From: Clostridium sp. E02
Lineage (GTDB): Bacteria; Bacillota; Clostridia; Lachnospirales; Lachnospiraceae
DNA: 64,000 nt
Assembly (NCBI RefSeq): GCF_003833015.1
Contig: NZ_RJLQ01000016.1
Coordinates: 59,538-123,537 of the forward strand
Direction of reading: 5' to 3'
Positions within the stretch are counted from its first letter, which is position 1; each line of letters opens with the position of its first letter. The notes under the pieces were generated by a model. That model searched no databases and was not told the DNA's origin. It saw nothing but the letters and a program-made list of their open reading frames with translations. The position numbers and the translations under genes are program-made. Below are positions 15,917 through 23,967 of this stretch, piece by piece.

Positions 15917-17611
15917 TTAGACAATAAGTGCCCCAAAGATATTAAATACATCAAGTATTCCATACCCCCATTCATAGTTCGGATATACAAGATCCGCTTT
16001 TCTTTTGGCCCCACGTATCATAAAAACCTTTAAATCCTCCGTGCTCATTTTCGGATAATTTCCTTTCACGATTCCCCATTCAAACATGAGGGCCGCCGCT
16101 CCTGCTGCATGGGCAACTGCAGCACTTGTACCCGTCACCCGGACAAATCCTTGGTTCAATGATGGACTTAATATATTGACTCCAGGAGCGGCAATTTCCG
16201 GCTTTACTACATTGATGCGTGTGTACCCTCTCCCGGCGTTTATATAAAGACTATTATCTGCTGTATTATACGCAGTTACGGAAATAGGTGTAATGGCACA
16301 AGATAGAGAAAGTAGTGTGACATTCGGATCAGAATTAATAAAAAACGTATCCGGTCCTATAAAATCCCCCATTGGAAGCCACATATTGAAACTAATAGGA
16401 AAAATCCCTCTGCTGTATACATTAAATTTCCACCTTCCCTGGGATGGACTTGTAAATCGAAGCAGGATCAGCTGATCACCACTCTGAGATTCCACAAGCT
16501 GAGAATCCACATAAATAATTGTAGGATCAAATATAAAAGAAAATTTTCTGGTCTCATCAAACCGGAGAGTAATTGTTGGTATATATTCACCGGAAGGAGT
16601 TGTAATATCAATAAAAAAAGTATTCGGTATGGTTCCCCATAGCTCCATGGAAAATCCGCTTTCATCCGGACCAACATTCAATTCCACTGTTTTATGTCCA
16701 CTCTCCTCTGTAATAATTCCCCCGTAATGCCTCCTTGCAATTCCTTCATTGCCAACTGCAATTAATATTCCTAATCTCGGCCTAGATGAAATGAACGATA
16801 ACCAATTGCTTGTGGTACCTCTTCCATCATGTGCATACTGTGCCGTATCCACAGCAATACACAAGACAATCGGCTGATCTCTTGAGGCAGCATAATCGTT
16901 TAAATACTGGATACCATAAATAAGATCTGTTTCCTGATAGGCGATTGCATCTTCAGGTATCCGGAAAAATTCTTTTAAATAGGGTTTTGCCGGTTTCATT
17001 TTTACAATCACTAACTCAGAATCTGGGGCAACGCCGGAAAATCCATTTTGAAAATCTTCGTTTCCTGCTGCAATTCCTGCAAGCATGGTACCATGACCAA
17101 TCTCATCCCTTGATGGTACAATCCGGTATGGATCATCCGCCTGCAAAGCTTCATTGATCTGTTCTCTCGAATATTCCGTACCATAAGGTACATTATCCTG
17201 GCCATTTTTCGGTATGATCGTCTGGTCCCAGATTCTGGCTACCTTTGTTGTTTTATCATTATACTGGAAAACAGGATTTGTATAATCGATACCGGTATCC
17301 ACAATGCCGATTAATACTCCCCTTCCCCTTAAATTTAAACTGGGATTATTACGAATAGCCGGTATTCCAGATGCCTCTAGACTTATCTGACTGACCAAAC
17401 CAAACAAAGATGGGATCGAAGCATATCCCATTCTCGATATCACATTATCCGTCATAATACTGACCGGAAGATGTGCAACTGCATATAAAATATTTATTAC
17501 ATGAATGGAACCTATTTCGTATTGTTCCAGGATAGATGTATCTGCGCAAAAATTAACAAAAAAATCTGCATACTCATTGCTGTAAATTTTTTCAATATCT
17601 ACAGAATTCAT
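15917..17611 (-). CDS. Subtilisin-family (S8) serine protease, CspB-like
   Basis: This 564-residue subtilase has the complete triad: Asp in IGIVDTGIDYTN (residue 105), His in IGHGTMLAG (residue 173) and Ser in GTSAAVAHAAG (residue 496). The oxyanion Asn lies in AVGNEGIARRH. A prodomain of about 95 residues precedes the catalytic domain, and there is no ordinary signal peptide, as in germination proteases of the Csp group. It shares the whole architecture with the pseudoprotease downstream, so the pair arose by duplication. If Csp-like, it would process a cortex lytic enzyme during spore germination. No sleC gene is in the window. Confidence 0.85.
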   Translation of the reverse strand: MNSVDIEKIYSNEYADFFVNFCADTSILEQYEIGSIHVINILYAVAHLPVSIMTDNVISRMGYASIPSLFGLVSQISLEASGIPAIRNNPSLNLRGRGVLIGIVDTGIDYTNPVFQYNDKTTKVARIWDQTIIPKNGQDNVPYGTEYSREQINEALQADDPYRIVPSRDEIGHGTMLAGIAAGNEDFQNGFSGVAPDSELVIVKMKPAKPYLKEFFRIPEDAIAYQETDLIYGIQYLNDYAASRDQPIVLCIAVDTAQYAHDGRGTTSNWLSFISSRPRLGILIAVGNEGIARRHYGGIITEESGHKTVELNVGPDESGFSMELWGTIPNTFFIDITTPSGEYIPTITLRFDETRKFSFIFDPTIIYVDSQLVESQSGDQLILLRFTSPSQGRWKFNVYSRGIFPISFNMWLPMGDFIGPDTFFINSDPNVTLLSLSCAITPISVTAYNTADNSLYINAGRGYTRINVVKPEIAAPGVNILSPSLNQGFVRVTGTSAAVAHAAGAAALMFEWGIVKGNYPKMSTEDLKVFMIRGAKRKADLVYPNYEWGYGILDVFNIFGALIV

Positions 17612-17674
17612 GAATTACCTTATTTATTTTCTTATACTTATTGTATTAATACGTTTTCATATAATAGTACTGAT

Positions 17675-19417
17675 TTACATATTCTCTCGTTTTACATAAT
17701 AAGTATGAAGAAGTTCATGTGCTTTTTCTCCACAGGGTTCCCCAAGAAATTCTTCATAAAGTTTTTTTATAGCGGGATTTTCATGTGACTTTCTGTATTT
17801 CTTGCTTTTATCTTCTTTATATATGCCTTCCATTCGTTTTTTCAAAACATCGAAATCCCCAAAATGATAGGGCTGACCGCCGCCGCCAATACAACCTCCT
17901 GGACAGGCCATGATCTCAATGGCATGGTAATGGGATTTACCGGCTCTTATATCCTCCAGAATCTTTCTTGCATTGCCAAGACCATGGGCAACTGCAATAT
18001 TGATATCCTGGTCATTAATCTTAACCACTGCCTCCTTGATTCCATCAAACCCCCTAAGCGCATGAAACTCCACCTTTTCAAGGGTTTCATTGGTAAGCCA
18101 TTCATATGCAGTTCTTAATGCTGCCTCTATAACACCTCCGGTGGTTCCAAATATAACAGATGCACCCGTCGATTCTCCCAGCGGTTCATCATATTCTTCA
18201 TCCGTTAAATTCATCAGATCAATATTGGCTTCTTTTAACATATCGCCCAGTTCTCTTGTCGTTAATACCGCATCCACATCCTGTATATCATCATGCATAA
18301 GCTCAGGTCTGGCTGCTTCATACTTCTTTGCCAGGCAAGGCATAATAGAGACCACAAACATATCCTTAGGATCGATCCCAATCTTTTGTGCATAATAAGT
18401 TTTCGCGATCACACCAAACATCTCATGAGGGGATTTGCAAGTAGACGGTATATCTAAGAGATCACTGAACTGATGTTCAAAAAACTTGACCCAGCCCGGG
18501 CAACAGCTTGTGAGTATAGGAAGCCTTCCCCCATGCTGCAGCCGGTGAATGAATTCCGTTGCTTCTTCCATAATGGTAAGATCTGCGGCAAAATCTGTGT
18601 CAAAAACTTTATCAAACCCCAACATTCTAAGAGCAGCCACCATTTTTCCTGTGACCACCGTTCCTGGTTCTGCACCAAATTTCTCTCCTAGAGCGACCCG
18701 CACTGCAGGTGCTGTCTGAACGATGACGAATTTGTCTTTCGCATTCAATGCTTCCCATACATTGGGAATATCGTTCGCTACGGTTAAAGCAGCGGTGGGG
18801 CATACGGAAACACACTGTCCGCAAAAGGTACAGATAGATTCATTCATGGGTAAATTAAGTGCCGGTGCTATGAACGTATCAAATCCCCGGTTTACTGCAG
18901 AATACACATTGACCGTCTGTACCTCATTGCACATAGTCTCACATCTTCTGCATAAAATACATTTATCCATATTTCGTATAATTGCCTTACTCGAGATATC
19001 CTTTTCATGCGTTGCCCTTACCCCATGAAACTTTATCCGGCGTATATCCAGCTCTGCTGCCAGCGCCTGCAATTCACAGCTTAAATTCTTTTCACAGATC
19101 AGACAGTCTGTCGGATGATTGGATAATAATAATTCCACTACCAGTCTTCTTGCTTTAATACATCTTAAGGTGTTTGTTCTGACCACCATGCCCTCTGAAA
19201 CAGGAGTCGCACAGGAAGGGGCAAGATTTCTCCTTCCCTCCACTTCCACCACACAGACTCGGCAGGAAGCAGAGCCATTTACCGTTTTAACATGTTCCAG
19301 ATTAAGATAGCAGAGTGTGGGTATCCGAATATCCAGTTTTTTTGCAGCTTCCAGAATGGTTGTTCCTCCCTCTACTGCAATCTTTTGATTATTGATTGTA
19401 ACGTTGACCAACCCCAT
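17675..19417 (-). CDS. hydA: [FeFe]-hydrogenase catalytic subunit, NADH-dependent bifurcating type
   Basis: This 580-residue enzyme makes or oxidises H2 in the cytosol. The N-terminus has a [2Fe-2S] domain (CYLNLEHVK...SCRVC) and a His-Cys ligated cluster (HPTDCLICEKNLSC). Two [4Fe-4S] sites follow (CILCRRCETMC, CTFCGQCVSVCP), then the H-cluster domain with L1 TSCCPGW, L2 MPCLAKKYEA and L3 EIMACPGGCIGGGGQP. The small C-terminal extension is typical. An AAGGAG site precedes the ATG. Together with the genes upstream it forms a HydABC complex that couples NADH and ferredoxin oxidation to H2 evolution, or the reverse. Confidence 0.96.
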   Translation of the reverse strand: MGLVNVTINNQKIAVEGGTTILEAAKKLDIRIPTLCYLNLEHVKTVNGSASCRVCVVEVEGRRNLAPSCATPVSEGMVVRTNTLRCIKARRLVVELLLSNHPTDCLICEKNLSCELQALAAELDIRRIKFHGVRATHEKDISSKAIIRNMDKCILCRRCETMCNEVQTVNVYSAVNRGFDTFIAPALNLPMNESICTFCGQCVSVCPTAALTVANDIPNVWEALNAKDKFVIVQTAPAVRVALGEKFGAEPGTVVTGKMVAALRMLGFDKVFDTDFAADLTIMEEATEFIHRLQHGGRLPILTSCCPGWVKFFEHQFSDLLDIPSTCKSPHEMFGVIAKTYYAQKIGIDPKDMFVVSIMPCLAKKYEAARPELMHDDIQDVDAVLTTRELGDMLKEANIDLMNLTDEEYDEPLGESTGASVIFGTTGGVIEAALRTAYEWLTNETLEKVEFHALRGFDGIKEAVVKINDQDINIAVAHGLGNARKILEDIRAGKSHYHAIEIMACPGGCIGGGGQPYHFGDFDVLKKRMEGIYKEDKSKKYRKSHENPAIKKLYEEFLGEPCGEKAHELLHTYYVKRENM

Positions 19418-19432
19418 AATCTCACTCCTTCC

Positions 19433-21226
19433 TTACCCTTTTTCTATCGCATTAAATTTACATGTATTATAACATGCACTGCACTTGATACACTTTGACT
19501 GATCAATCACATGAACCTTTTTCGGTTCTCCCTCGATGCAGAGCACCGGACAGATTCTTGCACATGCCGTACAGCCTACACACTTTTCCGGTAAAATATG
19601 AAAGGAAAAAAGTGACTGGCAAACTCCGGCGGGACATCGTTTCTCCTTTACATGGGCCAGATATTCATCTTTGAAAAAATGCAATGTACTAAGTACAGGA
19701 TTGGGAGATGTTTGTCCAAGTCCACACAGGGATGTATCCTTAATGACCTCCCCTAACTCTACCAGATCAGCCAAATCCTGTTCCGTACCATTTCCTTTTG
19801 TTATTTTTTCAAGTATCTCCAGCATCCTTGTATTTCCGATCCGGCAGGGGGTACATTTTCCGCAAGACTCATCCTTGGTAAATTCAAGATAAAACTTTGC
19901 AATGTCTACCATACAGTTTTCCTCATCCATAACAATCATTCCACCGGATCCCATCATAGAACCAACGCTGTTCAGTGACTCATAATCAATGGGAATATCT
20001 AAATTTTCGTTTGTGATACAGCCTCCGGAGGGACCTCCTGTCTGCACCGCTTTGAACTTTTTGTTATTCTTTATGCCTCCGCCGATATCAAAGATGACCT
20101 CTCTTAAGGTAATGCCCATCGGTACTTCTACCAGCCCCACATTATTTACCTTACCAGCCAAGGCAAAGACTTTTGTGCCTGGTGACTTCTCCGTACCGAT
20201 CTTCTTAAACCAGTCCGGACCATTTAAAAAGATCGGCGATATATTGGCAAATGTCTCAACATTATTCACGCAGGAGGGTTTATCCCAAACACCTTTTTGA
20301 GCCGGAAACGGAGGTTTTGAACTGGGTTCCCCACGTTTTCCTTCGACAGAATGAATGAGGGCCGTCTCTTCTCCGCATACAAACGCACCTGCGCCATACC
20401 GTAATTCAATATTAAAATTGAATCCTGTTGAAAAAATATCCGCTCCCAAAAGCCCCAGTTTCCGTGCCTGTTTTATGGCAATTTCAAGCCGACTGATCGC
20501 AAGGGGGTATTCCGCTCTGATATAAATGTATCCATACTGGGCTCCTATGGCATAGCCTGCAATTGCCATTGCTTCAAGAACTGAATGCGGATCTCCTTCT
20601 AGTATGGACCGGTCCATAAATGCACCTGGATCTCCTTCATCTGCATTACATATAATATATTTTTCATCCGACTGATTCTGGCTTGTATAGCTCCATTTCA
20701 GACCGGTTGGGTAGCCACCGCCGCCTCTCCCCCTTAGACCTGACTGAACAACTGTATCAATTACTTCATCAGGGCTCATTTCCGTTAAGCATTTTGCCAA
20801 TGCCTGGTACCCATCTACCGCAATGTATTCATTGATATCTTCTGGGTTGATAAATCCACAATTCCTAAGTGCTCTCCGGACTTGCTTTTTATAGAAAGGA
20901 ATGGCGTTTTGTCCTTCTAATCTTTCTTTCGTATTTGGCTCTACATACAAAAGACGTTCCACTTTACGGCCTTTTATCACATGCTCCGTAATAATTTCCT
21001 CTGCATCCTCCGGCTTTACCGTGATATAAAATACATTATCCGGATAAACTTTTAAGATCGGACCTTTCTCACAAAACCCAAAGCATCCGGTAACGACAAC
21101 TTCCACCTCATTGGTAATTTCATGTTTTTTAATGGATTCCTTTAGCATCTTTACAAGTTCCAGACTGTCGGAAGCGGTACATCCGGTCCCTCCGCAGACC
21201 AGTAAATGCATTCTGAAGTTACTCAT
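19433..21226 (-). CDS. hydB: Hydrogenase flavoprotein subunit (NuoF-like)
   Basis: This 597-residue subunit carries FMN and the NAD(H) site of the bifurcating hydrogenase. The N-terminal thioredoxin-like [2Fe-2S] domain has CGGTGC and CFGFCEKG. The NuoF core shows GLRGRGGGGYPTGLKW and the FMN/NADH loop NADEGDPGAF. A [4Fe-4S] site ESCGKCTPCRIGN follows, and the C-terminus adds two ferredoxin-type clusters (CVGCTACARICP, CIKCSACYNTC). The start has GGAGGAGGG upstream. It lies 15 bases before hydA in one operon. Confidence 0.95.
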   Translation of the reverse strand: MSNFRMHLLVCGGTGCTASDSLELVKMLKESIKKHEITNEVEVVVTGCFGFCEKGPILKVYPDNVFYITVKPEDAEEIITEHVIKGRKVERLLYVEPNTKERLEGQNAIPFYKKQVRRALRNCGFINPEDINEYIAVDGYQALAKCLTEMSPDEVIDTVVQSGLRGRGGGGYPTGLKWSYTSQNQSDEKYIICNADEGDPGAFMDRSILEGDPHSVLEAMAIAGYAIGAQYGYIYIRAEYPLAISRLEIAIKQARKLGLLGADIFSTGFNFNIELRYGAGAFVCGEETALIHSVEGKRGEPSSKPPFPAQKGVWDKPSCVNNVETFANISPIFLNGPDWFKKIGTEKSPGTKVFALAGKVNNVGLVEVPMGITLREVIFDIGGGIKNNKKFKAVQTGGPSGGCITNENLDIPIDYESLNSVGSMMGSGGMIVMDEENCMVDIAKFYLEFTKDESCGKCTPCRIGNTRMLEILEKITKGNGTEQDLADLVELGEVIKDTSLCGLGQTSPNPVLSTLHFFKDEYLAHVKEKRCPAGVCQSLFSFHILPEKCVGCTACARICPVLCIEGEPKKVHVIDQSKCIKCSACYNTCKFNAIEKG

Positions 21227-21239
21227 AAGCCCTCCTCCT

Positions 21240-21635
21240 TCATTTCAGGTTTTCAAATGATTGATTGATGATCGCATTTTGGAGAAGGCGGCCATTCTTT
21301 ATATGTTCAATCACGATTTCTCGTCCTCTTTTCTCGTCCACTTTTCCATATAGAACAGGCGGCATGCTATTGGAGACCACTTCCACCACCGGTTCCTGGG
21401 CACAATACCCCATACAGCCGGTCTGGGTTACGGAAACATTGACAAGTCCCTGTTTAGCAATTTCATCCAGTATGGCCTTCATGGTCGTTCTGGCACCGCT
21501 GGCAATCCCGCAGGTGGCCATTCCCACCCGGACTAAAACCTTATCTTCAGATTCAGCAGTGGACCTTAAGTCTAATTGATCAAGAGCTGCCTGTCTGATC
21601 TTTTTAAGATCTTCTATCGTCTTTAACTTCGCCAT
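21240..21635 (-). CDS. Thioredoxin-like [2Fe-2S] ferredoxin of the hydrogenase operon
   Basis: This 131-residue protein has the thioredoxin-like ferredoxin pattern with ATCGIASGA near residue 35 and GCMGYCAQEP further on, which would bind a [2Fe-2S] cluster. Such small subunits accompany HydABC operons and probably pass electrons between NuoE-like and NuoF-like parts. The start ATG overlaps the stop of the NuoE-like gene (TGATG), showing translational coupling, and GGAGG lies 7 bases upstream. Its exact role in the complex is inferred. Confidence 0.85.
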   Translation of the reverse strand: MAKLKTIEDLKKIRQAALDQLDLRSTAESEDKVLVRVGMATCGIASGARTTMKAILDEIAKQGLVNVSVTQTGCMGYCAQEPVVEVVSNSMPPVLYGKVDEKRGREIVIEHIKNGRLLQNAIINQSFENLK

Positions 21636-22120
21636 CACTCAGCCTCCTGATATTCTTTAAGAATTGTTTTAACCTGATTCAGTTCTACTCTTCCATAAAC
21701 CTTATCATTAACCATCACGACTGGAGCAAGTCCGCAGGCACCAATGCATCTTAGTCCTGATAACGTAAATTTCTTGTCTTCGGTTGTTTCACCTGCCTTA
21801 ATATTCAAGATTTTTTCAAATTCTCTCATTATCGCTTCAGAACCTCTTACAAAACAAGCGGTTCCAAGACATACGTTGATCACGTACTTTCCTCTTGGTA
21901 CTGTGGTAAAGTAAGAGTAAAAACTAATCACACCGAAAACTTTCGCACTGGGGATTTCAAGTTTTTCTGCAATATAGAAAATCACATCATTTGACAAATA
22001 TCCATAGAGTTTCTGCGCCTTGTGAAGTACAGCAATTAACGCTCCCCTTCTGTCTTCCATGTTGTCAATAAATATTTGCAGCTGCTTAAATTTCTCTTGG
22101 GTATTGCATTTGCTCTCCAT
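21635..22120 (-). CDS. hydC: NuoE-like [2Fe-2S] hydrogenase subunit
   Basis: This 161-residue subunit is the NuoE/HydC type, first gene of the hydrogenase operon. An N-terminal helical bundle (QKLYGYLSNDVIFYIAEKLE) leads to a thioredoxin-like domain whose four Cys ligands are in CLGTAC and CIGAC. The length matches the family. An AAGGAG site precedes the ATG. The 244-base gap to the divergent rubrerythrin gene should hold both promoters. Confidence 0.93.
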   Translation of the reverse strand: MESKCNTQEKFKQLQIFIDNMEDRRGALIAVLHKAQKLYGYLSNDVIFYIAEKLEIPSAKVFGVISFYSYFTTVPRGKYVINVCLGTACFVRGSEAIMREFEKILNIKAGETTEDKKFTLSGLRCIGACGLAPVVMVNDKVYGRVELNQVKTILKEYQEAE

Positions 22121-22364
22121 ATATTCTCTCCTTTGGGCTTGGTGAAATTCTCAAAATATGTAATTTTATCTAAATTACAAAGATTATCTTTCCTGTTTAT
22201 CTTGTCTAATATACATATAAAATACAAATAGTTACTTTTGTCCACGCTCAAGCGGTTCCTCATCATAACAAGCAAACAAAAATCACTTTAATGTCATAAA
22301 CAGTAATAATATAAATATTAATTAAATATCTTTTAATATATCTTATACGTGGCTAAGGAGTACA

Positions 22365-22904
22365 ATGGAATTTGAAAAAAGCAGAACTTATACGAATTTA
22401 GGCATAGCCTATAATGAGGAAGCTATTGCCAGTACAAGAGACAGAATTTTTGCTGATATTGCAAGACAAGAAGGGTATATCGAGATAGGGAATATCTATG
22501 ATGCAACCTCTATCAATAATAAAGAACATGCAAGAATCTGGTTAAGGCAACAAAATCAAGGCACACTTCCAAATACTGCGGAAGCACTTATGCAAACCAG
22601 AGAGAATGAATTCAATTTGGCAAATAATCAATATCAGGAATTTGCTAGAATTGCACGAGAAGAAGGGTATATGAATATTGCTGCACTATTTGCAGGTGTT
22701 GCCAATATAGACTACAATATTAGTAGCAGATTTTCTACCCTGTACGATAACGTCATGCAGAATGAGGTGTTTTGTAAACCAGTCGAAACGCTTTGGACCT
22801 GCATGCAGTGCGGTAATGTCATGTCCGGGAACTGTGCCCCGCTAATATGCCCAGTATGCGGTTTTCCTCAAGGCTACTACCGTTTATATAATGAAAACCT
22901 GTAA
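22365..22904 (+). CDS. Rubrerythrin-like peroxidase with degenerate second diiron motif
   Basis: This 179-residue protein has a four-helix ferritin-like domain and a C-terminal rubredoxin-type iron site (CMQCGNV...CPVCGFP). Rubrerythrins reduce hydrogen peroxide in anaerobes. In the first helix pair the ligands are present (EEAIASTRDRIF, NKEHARIW). In the second, where ExxH is normal, the sequence reads IDYNISSRF, so Glu is Asp and His appears to be Ile. The protein may bind iron asymmetrically or have lost activity. An AAGGAG site precedes the ATG. It is divergent from the hydrogenase operon, fitting a role in protecting oxygen-sensitive enzymes. Confidence 0.85.
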   Translation: MEFEKSRTYTNLGIAYNEEAIASTRDRIFADIARQEGYIEIGNIYDATSINNKEHARIWLRQQNQGTLPNTAEALMQTRENEFNLANNQYQEFARIAREEGYMNIAALFAGVANIDYNISSRFSTLYDNVMQNEVFCKPVETLWTCMQCGNVMSGNCAPLICPVCGFPQGYYRLYNENL

Positions 22905-22969
22905 GATTCCGCCTTCATCTGGATCCTAGAGGGAAAAAGCTTGAGCAAATAAATACCAATTCCTTATAG

Positions 22970-23029
22970 AACAACAATAGCAGATTAGAAAAATGCGATC
23001 CGGCATTTTCTTAATCTGCTATTGTTGTT
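22970..23029. terminator. Long inverted repeat, bidirectional terminator
   Basis: About 27-base arms beginning AACAACAATAGCAGATTAG pair almost perfectly around a short loop. It follows rubrerythrin and faces the DUF4037 remnant on the other strand. Confidence 0.75.
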
Positions 23030-23052
23030 ACAATTCTGATAAAGCATTGTAT

Positions 23053-23247
23053 TTATTTCTTTTTTACAGGGATCCAGATTTCATTGATATACTCTTCAAT
23101 CCTTTTACGTCTGGGAAAATACATATGATTCAGAGCATATAGAGCCTGCAGCAAATGGTCTAAAGAATTTTCCAAAACCTGGTGATAAAATAACACCTCT
23201 TTTCTCAATACCACTCGGGTTATAACAGTCTCAACATGACCCACCAC
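23053..23247 (-). pseudogene. C-terminal remnant of a DUF4037-type nucleotidyltransferase
   Basis: This 64-residue frame resembles the end of DUF4037 proteins: LDHLLQALYALNHMYFPRRK followed by IEEYINEIW. The N-terminal nucleotidyltransferase part is missing; upstream in the same frame there are only about ten more sense codons before a terminator-like hairpin (23292-23318). No ribosome site precedes the possible GTG/ATG starts. I read it as a leftover of a gene truncated in the tRNA-flanking region. The family match is by eye and moderate. Confidence 0.45.
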
Positions 23248-23371
23248 TACCTCCGAAGCATCACTTCCTAGGAAAAAACAGCATCAAAAATGAGGGCTAT
23301 CTTGGATTAACAGCCCTCAAAAGTACCAAAAATGTCCACGCAAACAAGCGCAAACACCAAATACACAAAGC

Positions 23372-23406
23372 AAAAACCCCAGAAACCCTATTGTAACAGG
23401 TTTCTG
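23372..23406 (-). terminator. Original host terminator of the tRNA operon, now displaced
   Basis: On the minus strand CAGAAACC (23406-23399) pairs with GGTTTCTG (23387-23380) and is followed by GGGGTTTTTG. It lies just beyond attL, where the tRNA-Cys transcript would end before the phage integrated. Confidence 0.7.
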
Positions 23407-23418
23407 AGGCTTTATCAT

Positions 23419-23444
23419 AGAGGCGACAACCAGATTTGAACTGG
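23419..23444. repeat. attL core
   Basis: The 26-base core, starting AGAGGCGACAACC and ending GAACTGG, is identical to 63518-63543. It is the detached 3' end of the tRNA-Cys gene left at the far side of the prophage. Confidence 0.92.
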
Positions 23445-23568
23445 AAAAGTAAAAATCCACAAAATACCAATAAATACCGGAATCCCTTGTAGTTACAGGG
23501 TTTTCTGGTGTTTTTATTTTATCCTAAAATACAAATATTAACCCCGAAAACGAACTATTTATCTTGCT

Positions 23569-23593
23569 ATGCAACACGAAATGCAACACGAAA
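23569..23593 (+). repeat. Direct repeats, probable integrase arm-type sites (left arm)
   Basis: ATGCAACACGAA occurs at 23569 and 23582, spaced by 13. The same 12-mer occurs twice, same orientation, beside attR (63461 and 63473). In the excised circle both pairs would flank the core, as arm-type sites of tyrosine integrases do. Confidence 0.6.
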
Positions 23594-23613
23594 TGCTAAA
23601 AAAAGAGACAGGT

Positions 23614-23919
23614 CATTTCTTCCTCTCTCGTCTCCATTGGCGCAATATGTCTTCGACCTTTTTACCTTCTTCTCGCATTAACTGATTACTAAAGTGCTTA
23701 AAACCTTTATCTGTTAAATTCATAATCCTCTTGACCTTATCCAATACTTTTACTTCAATCTTTTCTTTCGTTGTAAATCCTATTGGCTTTATGTAGTCTA
23801 CTGAAGCAACCTTTTCATTGTCCCCTACTACCCTATCCTTACTTCCTCCTCGACGTTCTGTTTTCTTTTAAGTACTCTATGTTTAAATCAGCTATGAGAA
23901 CGCATGTTCTTTTTTCCAT
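23614..23919 (-). pseudogene. Small phage gene split by a frameshift, unknown function
   Basis: A 26-codon frame starts at 23919 (MEKRTCVLIADLNIEYLKEN) and stops at 23839. From about 23870 another frame, offset by one base, runs open to 23614 with well-formed sequence (SVDYIKPIGFTTKEKIEVKV, then a Lys/Arg-rich end). It has no usable start of its own. One missing base in the A-rich stretch near 23868 would explain both as one protein of about 95 residues. Two separate genes or programmed frameshifting cannot be excluded. It lies at the left end of the prophage, after the LamG-gene terminator. Confidence 0.4.
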
Positions 23920-23933
23920 TTACATTTTATATA

Positions 23934-23961
23934 AAAGAAAAAGCCCCGGTTTCCCAGGGCT
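23934..23961 (-). terminator. Terminator after the LamG gene
   Basis: AGCCCTGG-GAAA-CCGGGGCT on the minus strand is followed by TTTTTCTTTT. Confidence 0.9.
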
Positions 23962-23967
23962 ATTTCG

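Noticed and set aside
23569..23613. Remnant of a second integrase C-terminus (MQHE repeats) near attL
   Set aside because: The two 12-mers at the left are 13 bases apart, so the integrase reading frame is not kept. They fit arm-type DNA sites better.
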